A DNA stretch of 64,000 nt, from assembly GCA_030762175.1 (NCBI GenBank), contig CM060846.1, forward strand, positions 186,798,041-186,862,040, given 5' to 3'. The DNA is from Metallyticus violacea. Taxonomy: Eukaryota > Arthropoda > Insecta > Mantodea > Metallyticidae. The translations under genes were made by a program, and so were the position numbers. This document shows positions 11,121 through 24,939 of the stretch, in pieces. Positions within the stretch are counted from its first letter, which is position 1; every line of letters starts with the position of its first letter. The notes under the pieces were generated by a model. The model searched no databases, was not told where the DNA came from, and saw only the letters and a program-made list of their open reading frames with translations.

Positions 11121-11402
11121 GAGCCAGTTCTGGTGGTCTAGTGATAACCATACATGCCTCATAGACCCAAGGTTGCAGGTAAATCCAGCCAGGGTTGATG
11201 GATATTTTAGGGTATAAAATGTTAAGTACAGCTTCCTTTGCAAGGAAAGTAAAGCCTTGGTTCCATTTCATAGATTTACAACACTTTAAAGATACCCAAG
11301 ACTAAAAGAAGCAACATTTTTTTTTTTTTACTGTTTATGCCCTGAATTGAGTGGGATGCTAATGAACAAAGTTGTTAAACAGTGTCCTTAAATAAAATAA
11401 AC
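11121..11402 (+). repeat. SINE family B, old copy
   Basis: Plus-strand copy of the second tRNA-derived SINE family. The head 'ggtggtctagtgataacc' carries the A-box. A decayed B-box region follows, and the body ends with 'aaacagtgtccttaaataaa', matching the 3' ends of the copies at 18 and 21 kb. CpG sites are lost. Confidence 0.7.
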
Positions 11403-11738
11403 TTATGGCTTGTGGACAAATCTGGATATACTGATAATATCCATTTTTATAGGTAAAACATTGCTAATTTCTTAAAATATCAAGGAGATCTAGAAGTTTC
11501 TATTTTAAAGTATTGCATAATGTGCAATATATTTTAACAAATTCACATACTACTCACCTGTCTCATTGTATAAAATAAAAATTATTTTCTTTCAGATTAT
11601 AAAATGTATAAAAGAGCAACCTAAAGCCCCTTTTCTAATAATTTATAGTTTTCTAATCTAAATTATAAAATCTCAGTTATTGAAAACTTATTGTTGGTTT
11701 TATTAATCATGGAAACTTCTTGTTCATAGCTATTGTAA

Positions 11739-11785
11739 CACCACCACCACCACCACCACCATCACCACCACCACCACACCACCAC

Positions 11786-11823
<38 letters not shown>

Positions 11824-11824
11824 C
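11739..11824. repeat. (CAC)n/(CAT)n microsatellite
   Basis: Compound trinucleotide repeat, CAC units followed by CAT units. It gives an artefactual open frame with polyaspartate on the minus strand. Confidence 0.97.
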
Positions 11825-12889
11825 AAGGCTCCTTAAATTGATGTATTTGTCTATGGTCAGTTAAGTTAAAAATATCAATATTAGAGAAAATATAATCTGA
11901 AAATTTGTAAATCAAACTTAAATCTTGCAGCAAAATAACTGAAATTATTTCACAATAACACACACAAGATTTTTGCAAATGCATTATACTTATTACTTTT
12001 TTCATTATGAAGTTTATTTGAGTGCTAAACACTGATATTAACGAATTTGTGTTATGCATTACTTGATTTAGCTGACTCTAAAATAACATAGCTTACATTT
12101 AACCTGTTTTATATAATTGAATACCTATATTATACTTTTGAAAGCATTAAAAATCTTCATTAAATTATAAGCTCAGTAAAAAATGCATATGAGTAATAAA
12201 ATCTACATGTTCTCAAAGTAACTTCTGTGGCACTTAGGTTAAGAGTTTTCAGTAACTTACTAATATTTATTTTTAGTTGCTGGAAATAATGAAAACTGTT
12301 TGGTACTTGCAACAAAGCTAATTAAGGAGTTCTAATCTTTATATACCCACTTGAAACACTATTATTTTCTAGTTGTTCCACTCTCCCATTTCATATCATT
12401 TCATTGGTTCTGTTACTGGGTAAAAAGTGCTAGGGTGAAGTGGACTGGCATGGTGTGATGGTGGCTTATGCTTTATAAATATTTCTGCCCCAGAATCTGA
12501 TATAGAAGTGGATCTTCTGAAGGGCTTCACTGGCTTAGTAGTGTTCTATCTGAAAACATATTACAATCTGCATGCAGATACTGCTTGGAACCTGACTGCC
12601 CAATGTCTCCTTCACATTATTCCTTCCCTCCAGAGGTGTCCTCTCTGACATAAGCACAAAAGGCCAGCTATAAGCAAGACTGAAGCACAGAAGTATGCTC
12701 CTCTGCCCCAACCAATCCAATCAAATTCAAGTTATTAGATCAAAATAAACTTTAATTTTGTTCCTTGTAATGGAATATTTTACCTCTATCATTGTATATT
12801 TTACCCAATAAGTCTATTTTGTGCTTGTTTATTTATTTATTTGTATACTTTTTAGAAATATTAGGAACTTATATGCTGTGTTGAAATTA

Positions 12890-14220
12890 ATGAGAAATAG
12901 TTTAAATTTTTCTTGCTTTCTCTGGTGAAACAGAGATCAACACTTTGGTTGTATATGAACAAATCATTTGGACTAATGCAGTACTATATTTTCCTTGTTT
13001 TTTTAATAATGTGTGATTCCCTGCCACTTTATAGTTAAATAGGCTTTGATCACAGTTCCCTAAGCAACTTTCTTCAGAGTTAAACCTAATGAACTTATTT
13101 ATATCCTGCATAAACTAAGCTCGTCTATACATTTTATTTTATTTTGCACATCTTTGATGACAAGAACTTTTGATATTTTTCTTAATGAAGTGCCATTTTG
13201 TTGCTTGAATGAGTAGATTTACAAAATATTAGCTTTGAAGTTTCCTAAATTGTCTTCCTTTCCAATGTGTTGTGTCCAGGTTTGTAAGTGCCAATGATAT
13301 ATATCAAATCCTTTGACTATCTCAGGCTCAATAAAAGTTCAACATTATATGATCTTTATTTAAATTCACTTAATTTGTCTGTTTGCTTTACTTTGTGATG
13401 ATACATACAGATCCTTTTCTTCTCCTTTATCAAAACTATTAATGTTTTGATTGTTTACAAGATAGAATCTTTTTTTAAGAACTAAGTACATTGTTCTATA
13501 TTCGTAAATATTTTTGGGAGTTTATTCATTGTAACTCTGTAAAATATCCAATCTTTTAGGGCATTTCTGTACAGGTAATGTATAACTACAGAAACTCTCC
13601 TATATTTGGCAAACATTTTATTTCTGTCATCTTCATTTTCAGCTACATTAATATTGCTATAGTCCTCCTGTCCATTCATAAGCATTTCCATCAGTGAAAT
13701 CTAATGTTATGAGTTTTCACCCAAGTTATGGTATTTTTATTCCATTAAAATTTTGAGAATTATTGCAAATGATTCAAAATCATAGTTATCCACTTCTGGC
13801 TCCATGTTGTTTACAGCTTTTGTCTAATTTCAAATTCTAATAAATGTATCACTTTCATTTGATTAATACTTTTCATGATTGTTTTCTAATGGTTACTGTA
13901 TTAGTTTCTAAAAATGTAAATTCACCTGTCTTTTTGCACACCTACATACATTATCCATTGATACACAAGTAAGACAAATAATGCATTAAAACTAACAGAC
14001 TATGGCATTCTCCTTGAGTCATTTACCTCTGTTTCAGTAATAATTTATGAAGTTATCAATGATTATTACCTTTACTTTTAGGAAATTTTTATTTATGATT
14101 TTGCCAAGTCTTAAGTCGAATTGTTTCAGAGTGATTGAAACAGTTCCCTCACTAGAAATCAAAGAACATAATTTCTGAGACCTGTCATCAAAAATTTTGA
14201 GTAAAATTCCAGACAAATGT
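12890..14220 (-). pseudogene. Unassigned decayed coding sequence
   Basis: Three minus-strand open frames of 60-69 codons follow one another (14216-14034, 13691-13482, 13111-12902) in otherwise AT-rich sequence. They contain protein-like strings such as 'NKMFAKYRRVSVVIHYLYRN' and 'GNCDQSLFNYKVAGNHTLLK'. I do not recognise a family. The spacing and shared strand suggest one degraded mobile-element protein, but chance is possible. Confidence 0.3.
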
Positions 14221-14566
14221 GAAAAAAAATGTTACATGTATTGCTATGCTATTTTTTCAGTGAATTGTCCTATTCTGGTAGAGCATAAATCTGCATTCTA
14301 GGATATTTGGGAATTTTTAGTTATTATTATAATTAATGGCTCATTTACATATGTAAATAATATTCAACTAAAAAGTGGAAAGTTTCCACTGCCTGAGGTA
14401 TTATTATTTTATTACAGATAACTTTAACTTTTTCCTTTTTTTCTAACTTTTGTAATAATATTCATTTAGTTTTTCTTATTTCAGGAATGTTATAAATTTC
14501 ATAGAAAAAATTCCAAATATAACATCTTGAGCAGTGTTGTGGCCCAGATGCAAGGAGATGTACAGG

Positions 14567-15765
14567 CTGTGTTTTAAAAGTTCTCAGCTTGGCTCAGAGA
14601 TGTGTTGAAGATAATCAAATTAGTATGATTGTTCTTAAGTATCATCTTTTAGATGGCACAGTGTAAAGTTTCAGATGTCTAAGTGTAAACAAACTAGTGT
14701 TAATATTTTATACAAAATGGATAAAACTGAAATACTAACTGTGATAAAGTACTTGGTTTGAAGGGTTTATACCCAACGGAAATACAAAAGGAGTTAGATT
14801 CCACATTAAAACATTCATCCTCTTTGTTTTTTATGGTTAAATAGTGAACTGCTGAATTTAAGCGTCGTCATATCCATTCAAGATGATGAGCGCTCAGGGC
14901 ATCTCAAAACTGCTACAATCGACGAGATTGTGCCAAAAATTCATAATGTGCAAATTGTAATGATCGCCAATTGAAGGTACGTGAGTTGGCTGACTTGCAA
15001 AAACCTCAATAGGCAGTATCTATTACATTTTTTTGAAGTTTTGGGTAAGAGAAAGCTTTCCTCTCGATGGGTACCGAATTAGTTATCAATGGACTGAAAA
15101 GGCATTCAAATGAATATTTCATAAGAGTGAGTTTCTCTGGCATTTCTTTTCAGCAGATGAAACATGGATTCATCACTACAAGCCAGAGATGAAGAAGCAG
15201 TTCGAACAGTGGATGGCAACAGGTGAAAGAGCACCAAAGAAGGCAAAAATGGTTCTATCTCCAGGAAAAGTCATTGCTACGGTTTTTTGGGACTCTCATG
15301 GTATGGTGCTCATAGATTACCTGCAGAAGGGCAGAACCATCACTGGCAGGTATTGTGCTTTACTACTGTGCCAACTAAAGAATCCTATTCAGGCTAAATG
15401 TCCACACCTTGCAAAAAAGAAAGTTCTCTCTCATAACCACAATGCAACCTCTCACACATCTGGGATTTTACTGCATAATTTTGACTTCCAAGTACTTCCA
15501 CATTGGCCATATTCTCCAAATTTGACTCCCAATGATTATTTTTTGTTCCTAAGTCTGAAGATATGTCTTGTGAATGAAAATTCCCATCAAATGATGAGGT
15601 TGAACCTCAGAAAGATGCTTATTTTTCACAGTTGCACAAATTTTATTTTGCTGAGAGTATTAAAAGGTGGAAACTAGTCGGAATAAATATACTGATTTAC
15701 AAGGTGACCATGTTGAAAAATAAAAAAAAAAATATTTTAAATCTTGTGTTTTCTTGGTCAGGTTC
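14567..15765 (+). mobile_element. mariner transposon fossil (copy 1)
   Basis: Plus-strand mariner element of nearly full length. Seen: the N-terminal helix-turn-helix area 'DDERSGHLKTATIDEIVPK' near 14881, the first catalytic block 'ADETWIHHYKPEMKKQ' near 15154, and 'VFWDSHGMVLIDYL' near 15280. The second catalytic block reads 'SHNHNATSH' instead of 'FHxDNAPxH', and the third reads 'YSPNLTPNDYF' instead of 'YSPDLAPSDYF', so both aspartates are gone. Frameshifts also break the N-terminal half. It is homologous to the copy at 34718-35866 but more decayed. Ends are approximate and no TA duplication is confirmed. Confidence 0.85.
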
Positions 15766-15829
15766 AGATCATTTATAGCACTCCTCATAAACATTTCTCC
15801 CACAATAACAATGACAACCACAACAACAG

Positions 15830-15876
<47 letters not shown>
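15830..15876. repeat. (AAT)n microsatellite
   Basis: About 15 AAT units immediately downstream of the mariner copy. Confidence 0.97.
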
Positions 15877-15879
<3 letters not shown>

Positions 15880-16049
15880 TTTTACTGCCAATAGAGTTGT
15901 AATACAAGTTTTTGACAATGTCAAGTGTTAGGTTACATTATTAAAATGTAAATTACATTTAGTTCAATGAATATAAACACTTACTTATTAAATATTTCTT
16001 TAATTGATATTGATACTTTTTTAACAGATGAGATCTCTGCATGTAATTT

Positions 16050-19000
16050 TTTATACAAAAAAAGAATCCATTATATACATAATACAGGCTTATACACATA
16101 GAGAAAGTAGAAAGTAGAGAAGGGATTTAACAATTCATGTTCAATAAATACATCCCTATAAGACTGTCTGTATTTTAATTTGAAAATGAACCTAATTAAT
16201 TTTTTCTGTAATATAAATACCCTATCCATGTAAACCTTTGCTGCAGTCCCCTGGACCTCAATACTATAATGCAAATTAGGGTAAGTTATACCAAATAAAT
16301 AACTTTTAACTTTTTGGAGCCAAACACTTCTTTAAAATATCTCAGAAGATAAGTACACATATTGATTTTGCTACATGTGGAATGTAATATGTCTTACCCA
16401 TGTTAATTAATTAACTATCCATATTTATAAAATTTGTGTTTTCTGCCTGCTCAAAAATTTTATTTTCAATCACACATATGTCCTCTAGAACGGTACTCTT
16501 AGCTAGAATAATTTGCATAAATTTTGTTTTTTTCCACATTACATATAAGATAATTGATTTTAAAATATTTTAGGATCTGCTTGCTCCGTACTCAGAGAAA
16601 TGGTTTATATTAGAGACTTACTATGTTCCCCCTAACATTTACAGTAGTATTATCTGCCTAAGAAGTTATGATAGAATTAGGAGGCTAGACAATATTATTT
16701 ACATATATTAAAAACATCAATGGAGCCAAGATGAAACCCTGTTGGATCCCACATTTTACTGAGCCATATTCAGACCTTACTTCAGACAAGAGATAATCTT
16801 TTATAGTACAAATTTCAGTTATTATTTTCTATGGATGAAATAAAGGTAATATTTTTCATGGGAAATTCCTCTAATTTCATAAGATTCTAATTTATATAAC
16901 AAAAGATCATGTCTAACACTATCAAAACTTTTGATAAACAAAATATAATGTTCCCAGCTTTTTATTTTGTTCTAAAAACTTGAAAACTTGATGAAAATAA
17001 TTACTAACAGTGATTTTGGTTGAAAATTCTTTTCTAAAGCCATGTTAATTGTTACAGAGGACCTTTTTACTGTTACAAACCTAGAAGAAATCTTTCATAA
17101 ACTTTTCAATCTCAGATGTTAAGGAAAATGGGCCTATAATTATTAATATTAAATTTATCTATCTTCTTAAATACAGGTCTTACAAAACTTATCTTTAAAC
17201 ACTTTGGGAATACTCCATTATCATTGATATTATTGTATGTTGACTTCACTGGGCAACTTTCAATTAACACTTTAACTCCATTATCAATTGAGGAATTTAT
17301 GAGATGTTCTAGGGGTTTTGGTAGTTTGTTCTTACAGTATCAATAGTCAAAATTATTTCATCCCAAACTGATGTATTTCTACATGGTAGATGAGTTATTA
17401 TTTTAATAATTTGTCCATGTTTGTGGGTTTTACATACAAAGTTGAATTTACAGTATCCATAACAATATAATTTTGCCTATTTCCTAATAATTGAAGTATA
17501 ACATTCAGATAATGAATGTTAATATGTTCAAAATAATTTAATTGTAAAATAAATAAAATGCACACTTTTCATTTCATTAACGTACTTATGAGTATTCAGT
17601 GTATTATATCATAATTTATGTTATATTTTGTGGAATGGGAATTAATAAGACTGAATTTTTTTAGCATTGTAATAATACTTTGTTGATCCGAGTATCAACT
17701 GTATCTTTAAATTTTTCTTTTACAATTTTCCAATCAATATTTAGTTGTAAGTCTTCTGATTCAATTGTACTACATCTCTTTTGATTTATAATTTTCCATA
17801 AAGATTTAGATGCATTTTAGAACAAACATTTTTCCCTGTACAAATGCTATTGATGTATGCTTGTTTAATTGTTCTAAATATTCTTTCCAGTGTTGTTTAT
17901 ACCTAGTTTTTTTTAAAATTACATTTCAGTGGATTTATACAATTCATAGTAATACCCTGATTTTTCTTTTATTGTGAATGAATGAATGCTGTATTTCTGC
18001 ATACTTCTCTTAACTGTTATAAATTGTTCAACAATTCATGGAGTGATTGATATTTTAGGATCTATACATTTAACACTCTGATTATATATGTAATAGACCC
18101 TACTCTCCACTATCTACCCCTTTCAATATTATCTCCTAACTATCCTCTTCCTTTACTCTGACCACTTTCATCCACCACTTCTCTCTTACTTTCCCCACAA
18201 AATTACAAATTTTTCTCAAAAACTCCTTGCTGTTCTTTAATTATATAATATAAACCCTTATTTATTTTTCACAAAGTGGACACTTTCTTTAACACCTTTA
18301 ATCCAATTAGCCCTTTTGTTGCTGCTCTACCCTGAACAAAACTTAGTTGATCTTGTTGGTATGGTGGTAATCATACTTGCCTCCTAAATCCAAGATTGCA
18401 GGTTCAATCCCAGCCAGGATCCATGGATTTTTTCTGACATAAAAATACTAGGTAAGGCTTCCTTTGAAAGGGAAATAAATCTGTGGGTCCTATGTCATAG
18501 ATTTACCACACATGAAAGAACCCCAAGCCTGAAATAAGAGTTCTCTGAGCAAAATTTATTTGCCGTTTTGTACCCTGAATTGAATGGGATGCTGATGATC
18601 TGAGATGTTAAAGAGTGTCTGTAAATAAACCAAATCAATAACAACTAAACAAAACCCTCCCCTCCCCTTTTGTTGCAATTGTCATGCAACTGACCCTGCT
18701 TTTCTCCTACTCTAACATTAAAATCTGGTACAATCACAGAAATCACCCTTTAAGTGTTTATTTGCCTTTTCTTTTAGTTTGATGATATATTTTGGAAGAT
18801 TTATTTTGAAGCAACTATCAATTATTCTTTCTGTTATTATAGGTCATACAGTAACATTGTACATTTTAAATTCCTTATTAAATATATTCCATTTATCTTC
18901 AATTTTATCAGTATTGCAAACCTCTTCCTAATCCTCATTTCCCAGCATATTTGATAATTTTATTAGATTAGTTTCTTTTAGTTCTCTAAATTTTTTGGTA

Positions 19001-19430
19001 ATACTCTTGTTAACTTTTTCACAAATACTAAATATATCTAGATACTGTGCATAATAATCTGATATACAATTTATTACTTCACTACCTTTTATTTCATCTA
19101 TATATAATATTAGCAGCCTTATTATCAATAGTTGTAGCTGAAGAGGGAGTGATACTCATTGATTCATAAATTGTGTCAACTAAGTTATAGCTATCTAATA
19201 TATTTTTTTAGTTTTTTATGCACATTTTCATCCATTAAATCAACATTTAAATCAACTGAAAAAGTGAATTTTGCACTTCTTGTGACATAAGCATTTAATA
19301 ATCTATCTAAATAAATCTCTAAAGTCTGAACTGAATATATTCAATTTTTTTGTAAGCTTACTGATATGCATTCTTTTTGCAATTATTTATTATTTAGCAT
19401 TGAAATACCACTTTGGTAACATGGTCCAGC
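16050..19430 (-). mobile_element. CR1/jockey-like LINE fossil (endonuclease, RT), nearly full ORF2
   Basis: Minus-strand non-LTR retrotransposon read from 19430 down. Endonuclease end: 'LEIYLDRLLNAY' and 'VDLNVDLMDENVH' (canonical GDFNxDL), then 'SDYYAQYLDIF' near 19060 (canonical SDHxxQ). Linker: 'NASKSLWKIINQK' near 17800. RT: 'FPKCLKISFVRPVFKK' and 'NINNYRPI' near 17150, 'QKFDSVRHDLLLYKLES' near 16900 (canonical DFSKAFDSVDH), and 'CGIQQGFILAPLMFLIYVN' near 16720 (canonical GVPQGSILGPLLF). C-terminus: 'VFILQKKLIRFIFKLKYRQS' near 16200. Many stops and shifts are present. A SINE B copy has inserted at 18323-18664. Confidence 0.75.
18323..18664 (+). repeat. SINE family B inserted in the LINE fossil
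   Basis: Plus-strand SINE B: head 'ggtatggtggtaatcatac', B-box-like 'ggttcaatcccagccagg', body ending 'taaagagtgtctgtaaata'. The 12-base string 'cccttttgttgc' occurs at 18311-18322 and again at 18665-18676 and is probably the target site duplication. The recognisable SINE head begins only near 18346, leaving about 23 extra bases at the 5' end. The insertion is younger than the LINE it interrupts. Confidence 0.72.
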
Positions 19431-20571
19431 TTTCAGAAGTCTCTGTTTGCTACTTATTATTGTATTTAATGTGTGGTTGGTTATATGTTAACAATAAGTC
19501 ATTTTAGTTGCATAATATTCTGTAATTTGATTGCATAAAATAATAATAATTTCCTGAAAAACTAATATAAAGCTGATGTGGTATATTCTTCATACACAAA
19601 CACACATACAGATTTCAAAATGGCATAAATTATATAACTAAGTAATTAAAGAAAGAAGAAACAAATGGAAATTCACTATATGTGAAAGAGTGAAAGCCCT
19701 TATATGGAATCATTTATTATTACTTATTTTCATATATAGAATGGAAAAAAAAAAAAAAAATTGACAAACTTTGAGAGCTGGCTTAGGACACAAAAAACAT
19801 TTTTCTAATACCACATTTTCCCATGAGGCTTTTTCAAACCACTAGATGGCATGTGCTCTTCAAATATAATGGCAGTTCAAAGTTCTCATTTTGGTGTACA
19901 TCTTGCTACAGTGCAGTACTATTGTACTAACATGGAACGATACTTCTAGAGTGAGCTAATTGACATGGTTTGTACCCATTAAATAGGTAGTCCCATATAA
20001 AATCCTTCCTTTCTAATCTCTTAATTTAAACAGAATTGGAATTGATCAGTGCAGAGAGAAGAAGAAAATTCACACAAATAATAGTCTATAGTCCATAAAA
20101 TAATGGTATAGGTTGAGTAAGGTAGATATCATTTTGGTACCTGGGGTCGGATCAGACTAGGTTCCCTGGAATTCCAGTACATTGTGCTGTGACCAGGGAC
20201 TGGGGTCTGGTGCAATAGAAATAAATAATTGGTATTTCATTTATTTTGAATTTGGATTAAGGCATTAATATATCATTAATTATTGGAAAAATTATAATTT
20301 TGAGGGGTACATCTAAAATGGCCAGGCCAGAGAGATGGAGATCCCTTATAGTTTTTATTTTCTGAGCATTCAAATAAATAAATAAATCTCTTAATTTGTC
20401 CCCTCTGAACTGCACTTTTTTGTGTTAAACCAAATGCTTGAAATTGTTTCTGAGCCCCTTATTGAAACAGAATAGAATATGGTGGCCAGGATAGTTGCAG
20501 TAACAGAAAATATTAAAGAAAATCTGCAGTCTTTGGCCATGTCAGATGTTCATATCCCAACGGTGTAAACC

Positions 20572-20630
20572 CTTGTGTAGAGGGCAACAGAGGCAGTACC
20601 TTTGTGTAGAGGTCAACAGAGGCAGTTTTG
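20572..20630. repeat. 29-base tandem duplication
   Basis: 'tgtgtagagggcaacagagg' is repeated 29 bases later with one visible substitution. Only two units are present. Confidence 0.75.
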
Positions 20631-20977
20631 AACCCCTTGTAAAATAAAGTGATTTTAAATATTTTGTATGAATGTCAAGACAAATAGTTTACATGACTTA
20701 AGATGTGGTGTCCTCAAAAACAATATATCATAGTAAAACACGGTATTAGAAAAACATGTGGCCTGTGCAGGTACTCTAAGTTTGTTGGTTTAATTTTTTT
20801 TTCCAGTGTATATAGCATGTCTAATTTTAAATTAATTTCTCATTGGAACTAATTCAGTGAAGCAATTACTTATTCTTTATTATCACTTGAGTCAATTTAA
20901 TACTGTTAATTTGGAATATATAGAAAGGATATGCAGATTGAAAATTACATATAGGTAAGTGGCTTGAATCCCACAGC

Positions 20978-21302
20978 ACACAAATATGCATTTTTTTTTT
21001 GATTTATTTATTTACAGACACTCTTTAACATCTCAGGTCATCAGCGTCCCATTCAACTCAGGGTGTGAAACGGCAGACAAATTTTGCTCAGAGGTCTCTT
21101 TCAGGCTTGAGGTTCTTTTTCGTGCCGTAAATGTATGACACAGGACCCATGGCTTTACTTCCCTTCCGAAGGAAGCCATACTTACGATTTTTACGCTCGA
21201 AAAAATCCATCGGTCCTGGCCGGGTTCGAACCCGCGATCTTGGGTGTAGGAGGCAAATATGGCAACCACTACACAACTAGGGCCGACTCACACAAACATG
21301 CA
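20978..21302 (-). repeat. SINE family B, CpG-rich copy with target duplication
   Basis: Full-length minus-strand SINE B with body 20991-21289. The tRNA-like head includes B-box 'gggttcgaaccc' on both strands of its palindrome, and the body ends in a poly-T/ATTT tract on the plus strand. Flanks 'acacaaatatgca' (20978-20990) and 'acacaaacatgca' (21290-21302) form a 13-base duplication with one mismatch. Unlike copies at 11 and 18 kb, CpGs are retained. Confidence 0.88.
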
Positions 21303-23964
21303 GTTCTCAACAGCTTAGCACATAGATTCATTAACATATCCATGAATGATTTTGAATGCAGCGAAGAGTACTCTCACATAATAAAATGTCAAAAACCAAT
21401 GGGTATGGCCAAGAAATTATAGACCAGAAAATCAACAAATTCAAACAAGAGAAGAGGTTAAAACAGGTTACAGAATTGAAAGCAAAATAGAAACTCAATT
21501 CACAAGAAATTTACTTATTTTTTGGGCTACCAGGAAATACTCAAGAGAGTTTGGGATTACCTTGTCTCAGTGAAAAAATTCTTCCTAAGTAATCTGCTCA
21601 ACTCTGGTGATAATGATAGAATACCTGATGAGAAGAAGCCAGGATATATAAGATCAACTTTTTGGAGTGGAACAAAGTATATATTGGTAAAAACAAAAAA
21701 AAAAAAATCATTGGAATTAGGCTAAAGGAACACTGGAGAAATATGAAGTACAAACAGGCAGATAAATCAGTGTTTGCACATCACTTTTGATCCTTACAGC
21801 TGGGAATATGGGGAAAAAACTATAAAAATATATGAAGGTAAGGTTATGAAATTGCAGATCGTAACAGAAGACAAATTAATTCTAAAGTTCATAAAATGTC
21901 CACAAGAGCTACGCCAAGTCCATCCAACCAACAATGAATCCGGCAGTTGAGTGATAGCTGATGATGTGGGTGAAAGTCTGAAAAACATGTTGTGTATAAT
22001 TCAATGGTAAGTGGAACATAAGAGTATTAAATTGACTTAAGTGCTAATAAAGAATAACATATGTTTATGGAATGTCAGAATCCACACAGTGAAACTTTTG
22101 TTAATCTTATGTTGATTTAAAGTAAAACACTAAAAATCATGTAGTCACATTAAAACTCTCTTTAAGTTTCACAAACACACTATAGTGTGTATAGTAAGTG
22201 AATGGAGTAAAGTGAAAAAAAGTGAATACATAAATTGAACTTAACCATGTGTAATGTTTAACTCTTTAGGTGTCCTTACTACTTGTTGCAGGTTTAACTC
22301 ATCTTGAGTAATCTTGGCAGTCTACAAGGAATATTAAGCAAAAATAACAGCAAGAAATGAAGGTTTGCCACCAAAATCATAGAGGAATTATTTCATTTTA
22401 CTAATAGAGTGCACTAAAGCTTAAGACTTTGGTGAAGAACAACCACAATTTTACTTTCTTTAACAAGGAAGGATTTAATTACATATGAAATGTGCTTTTT
22501 GACTGCAGATTTTAAACTTCAATAATCCTATGACCATGCTTGATGATAACCGTACATTTTTAGATACATTATTATGGTTTGCTTTGTTATATCCTGGCAT
22601 TTACTTATGACAATTAGTAATAATTTATATGTTCCTAAGTTTCAAGAGATTGTCTTCTCTACCAGATATTTAAGTGCACTCAATTAAGATATAAAATTAA
22701 TATCAAAAAGCAATGATAGTAGATATCACTTTTATTCATAGCAAGCAAAGATCCAAATTTTGGATTAAAATGATAGATGGGATCATTAATAGAAAGAAAA
22801 CAAATTACTCCAGTATCTTTAAAAGATTTCGACATATGAATAGCACATTTTTCTCTGAGAAGAAAGAATGTGAAAAACTTAATTAAAAGAAAAGAAATGG
22901 AAATATACAATGGGGAATGTATCAGACTTTTTCTTTTTTCTGTGAGACACATAAGACACTGGTGATCTAAAGAAAGCAATGCTTTATAACAAGGTTCCAA
23001 TATTGCACCATTGCTAGGACAAAGAAAAATAAAAAGTATGTATGCAATATAATGCCTGACATCCTAAAATTTCTACCCCATGTTGATTTGAGCTGAAACC
23101 ATATATTAGCACTAAAAATATAATGATCAATGCTCAGTAGGTCGCTATGAAGATTCTGTTATTCACAAAATGCCTTAACAGAAATCTCCAGGTTACTGAT
23201 CTCATTAAAAAAAAATATGCTTAGGTTCTAATCCAGTAAGTAAGTGTTGATGTGCTAAAGTTTTAGATCACTTTTATTGAATTTTTTTTTACACAGCATA
23301 GTCTTTTAGAACATAATAATGCAATCAATATAATTTAAATATATAAATATATATATCTTGAATACAAACTGACTTTTGGTATCAAAGATTTTTCATCTTA
23401 ACAAAAGGGATAAGTACAAAAGGAAGTTGATAAAAGAGACTTTCTTGAGCTCTTTCGATTTTGAAAATAATATAACTTTAAATATTAAATATCTTTACTC
23501 CCTTTGCTTTCCATGTTGCCCTTTTATTCAGAGCACTATTGGAATAGACTACAATGCTGCGTATGGAATGTTGCTTTGACAATGATGATATATAGTCAAA
23601 AGCTTATATTTTATGTGGATAATTTGGGTGCATATCCTTCTTGAAGGATTGTAGCAGATAAACATTTGTGAATGGTTAATAGCTTTAGCTATTCTAATAA
23701 TTATTTGCTCTATATCTTGTGTTTAGCTGTCTACCTATTAAATAATTATACATCGTGTACATCTCAAATGTAATGAGTACAAAGTGCTTAAAAACAATTG
23801 TACATATTTTAGGAATCAAAATACTTTATTCTAAGCCCTGTAATGACACTGTTTTGAGCAAAAGCATCTTGACATTGGTGATAGAGATTTTTCTTTTTTT
23901 TTTCTTTTCTTTTCTTTTTTGCCAAAGTTTAGCTTTGTACAGTGAGGTAATTTCAGTTACTTGC

Positions 23965-24640
23965 TGGCAAAGCACAGCTGCATACTGGGAAAAGTCAGTC
24001 ATTAAGGATGTACAGGTAACAGTTTTTAGTTAGTTTTAAGGAGGTTTTATAACTGAATAACTGTGCATTCATGGTATGTTATCAGGTGCTTTTATTGTGT
24101 GTTACTAGAGGGTTTCATTGTATGTGTAAATTTTGTGCTAATTATTCATTTTTAGTTATACATTTATATAAATATAGTCTTGAAGAACAGGTTTTTATGT
24201 GTGATAAATGTGTGAAAATGAATTCTTGCAGATATGAGATGAAGCAATTTGCAAGAAAATTTCCTGGCAGTCTTATTACAGGTAGAGAAACTATTCACTA
24301 GCTTGTTAAAAATGTTAAGAGAGCCAGAATCTCTGAATGGCAAAAAACGTATTGTGAACCACTGTGTTCTTACTGAAGAAAAGTTTATATAGAAATTTCT
24401 TACACAGATGCCGGCAATATATTGTCGCTGAGGAGCATCATTTTAAAAAATTTTGTACATTACAGGATAGATTTATTATCAGTTTTAGGTACAGTATCAT
24501 TCAGTAAAACATAAACACTAAATTAAAAATAATAACATTATACCCAGTGACTATCTGCCCTTTTCTGGTTGCGGCAACTGTACTTTCTCAATAACCAGCC
24601 ACGTTCAGTGGCCCATAACTGAAATAACCTCCAGGTATTT
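23965..24640 (+). mobile_element. Tc/mariner-superfamily HTH-type transposon fragment (copy 1)
   Basis: Related over roughly 600 bases to 42008-42600. Shared blocks include 'agctgcatactgg', 'ttgcaagaaaat' and the 3' part around 'tttctggttgcggcaactgt'. In the frame of 24071-24301 it encodes 'MKQFARKFPGSLITGRETIH', which fits the helix-turn-helix N-terminus of a widespread insect transposase (F-x-R-K-F-P ... RxxIxRxxxxFxxTGS). The catalytic core is not present. Confidence 0.5.
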
Positions 24641-24939
24641 TTTAAGTTTTTAATTAAAATGTTGTACACCTATTTAAATGAATTGACTGTCATATTAAAT
24701 ACACATTTTTCTAGTATTAAGTACCAAAAATAGCACTATTTTTCTTTTTCCAATTGTAAACTTATCTGCACGTACATTTGACAAGAAATGCAGATGAAAA
24801 TGAAATGCCAGTTCAATATCTCTTAATTTGTTGGTGGTCTTGTTGCTAACAGATTGGACAATGTTATTTAACTAATCTGCGGAACCCACCACTGGTCTGT
24901 GACTTGACGTAGAGGATACTTTCAATCATGATTACTCAC

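Larger units (their letters stand above)
10783..24939 (-). other. Intron within Ig6 (14.2 kb)
   Basis: The largest complete intron. It holds three SINE B copies, a mariner fossil, a nearly full CR1/jockey-like LINE fossil, unassigned decayed ORFs and a transposon fragment at 23965-24640. Nothing is recognised in 11830-12880, 19450-20560 and 21310-23960, apart from poly-A runs and one open frame at 21522-21725 that matches nothing I know. Confidence 0.6.

Noticed and set aside
11730..12059. Open frame with an aspartate run
   Set aside because: Translation of the CAC/CAT microsatellite; the rest of the frame is AT-rich intron.
15189..15677. 162-codon open frame as an active transposase
   Set aside because: It lacks the N-terminal half and two of three catalytic aspartates.
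21135..21422. Open frames across 21.0-21.4 kb on both strands
   Set aside because: They read through the SINE B copy and its flank.
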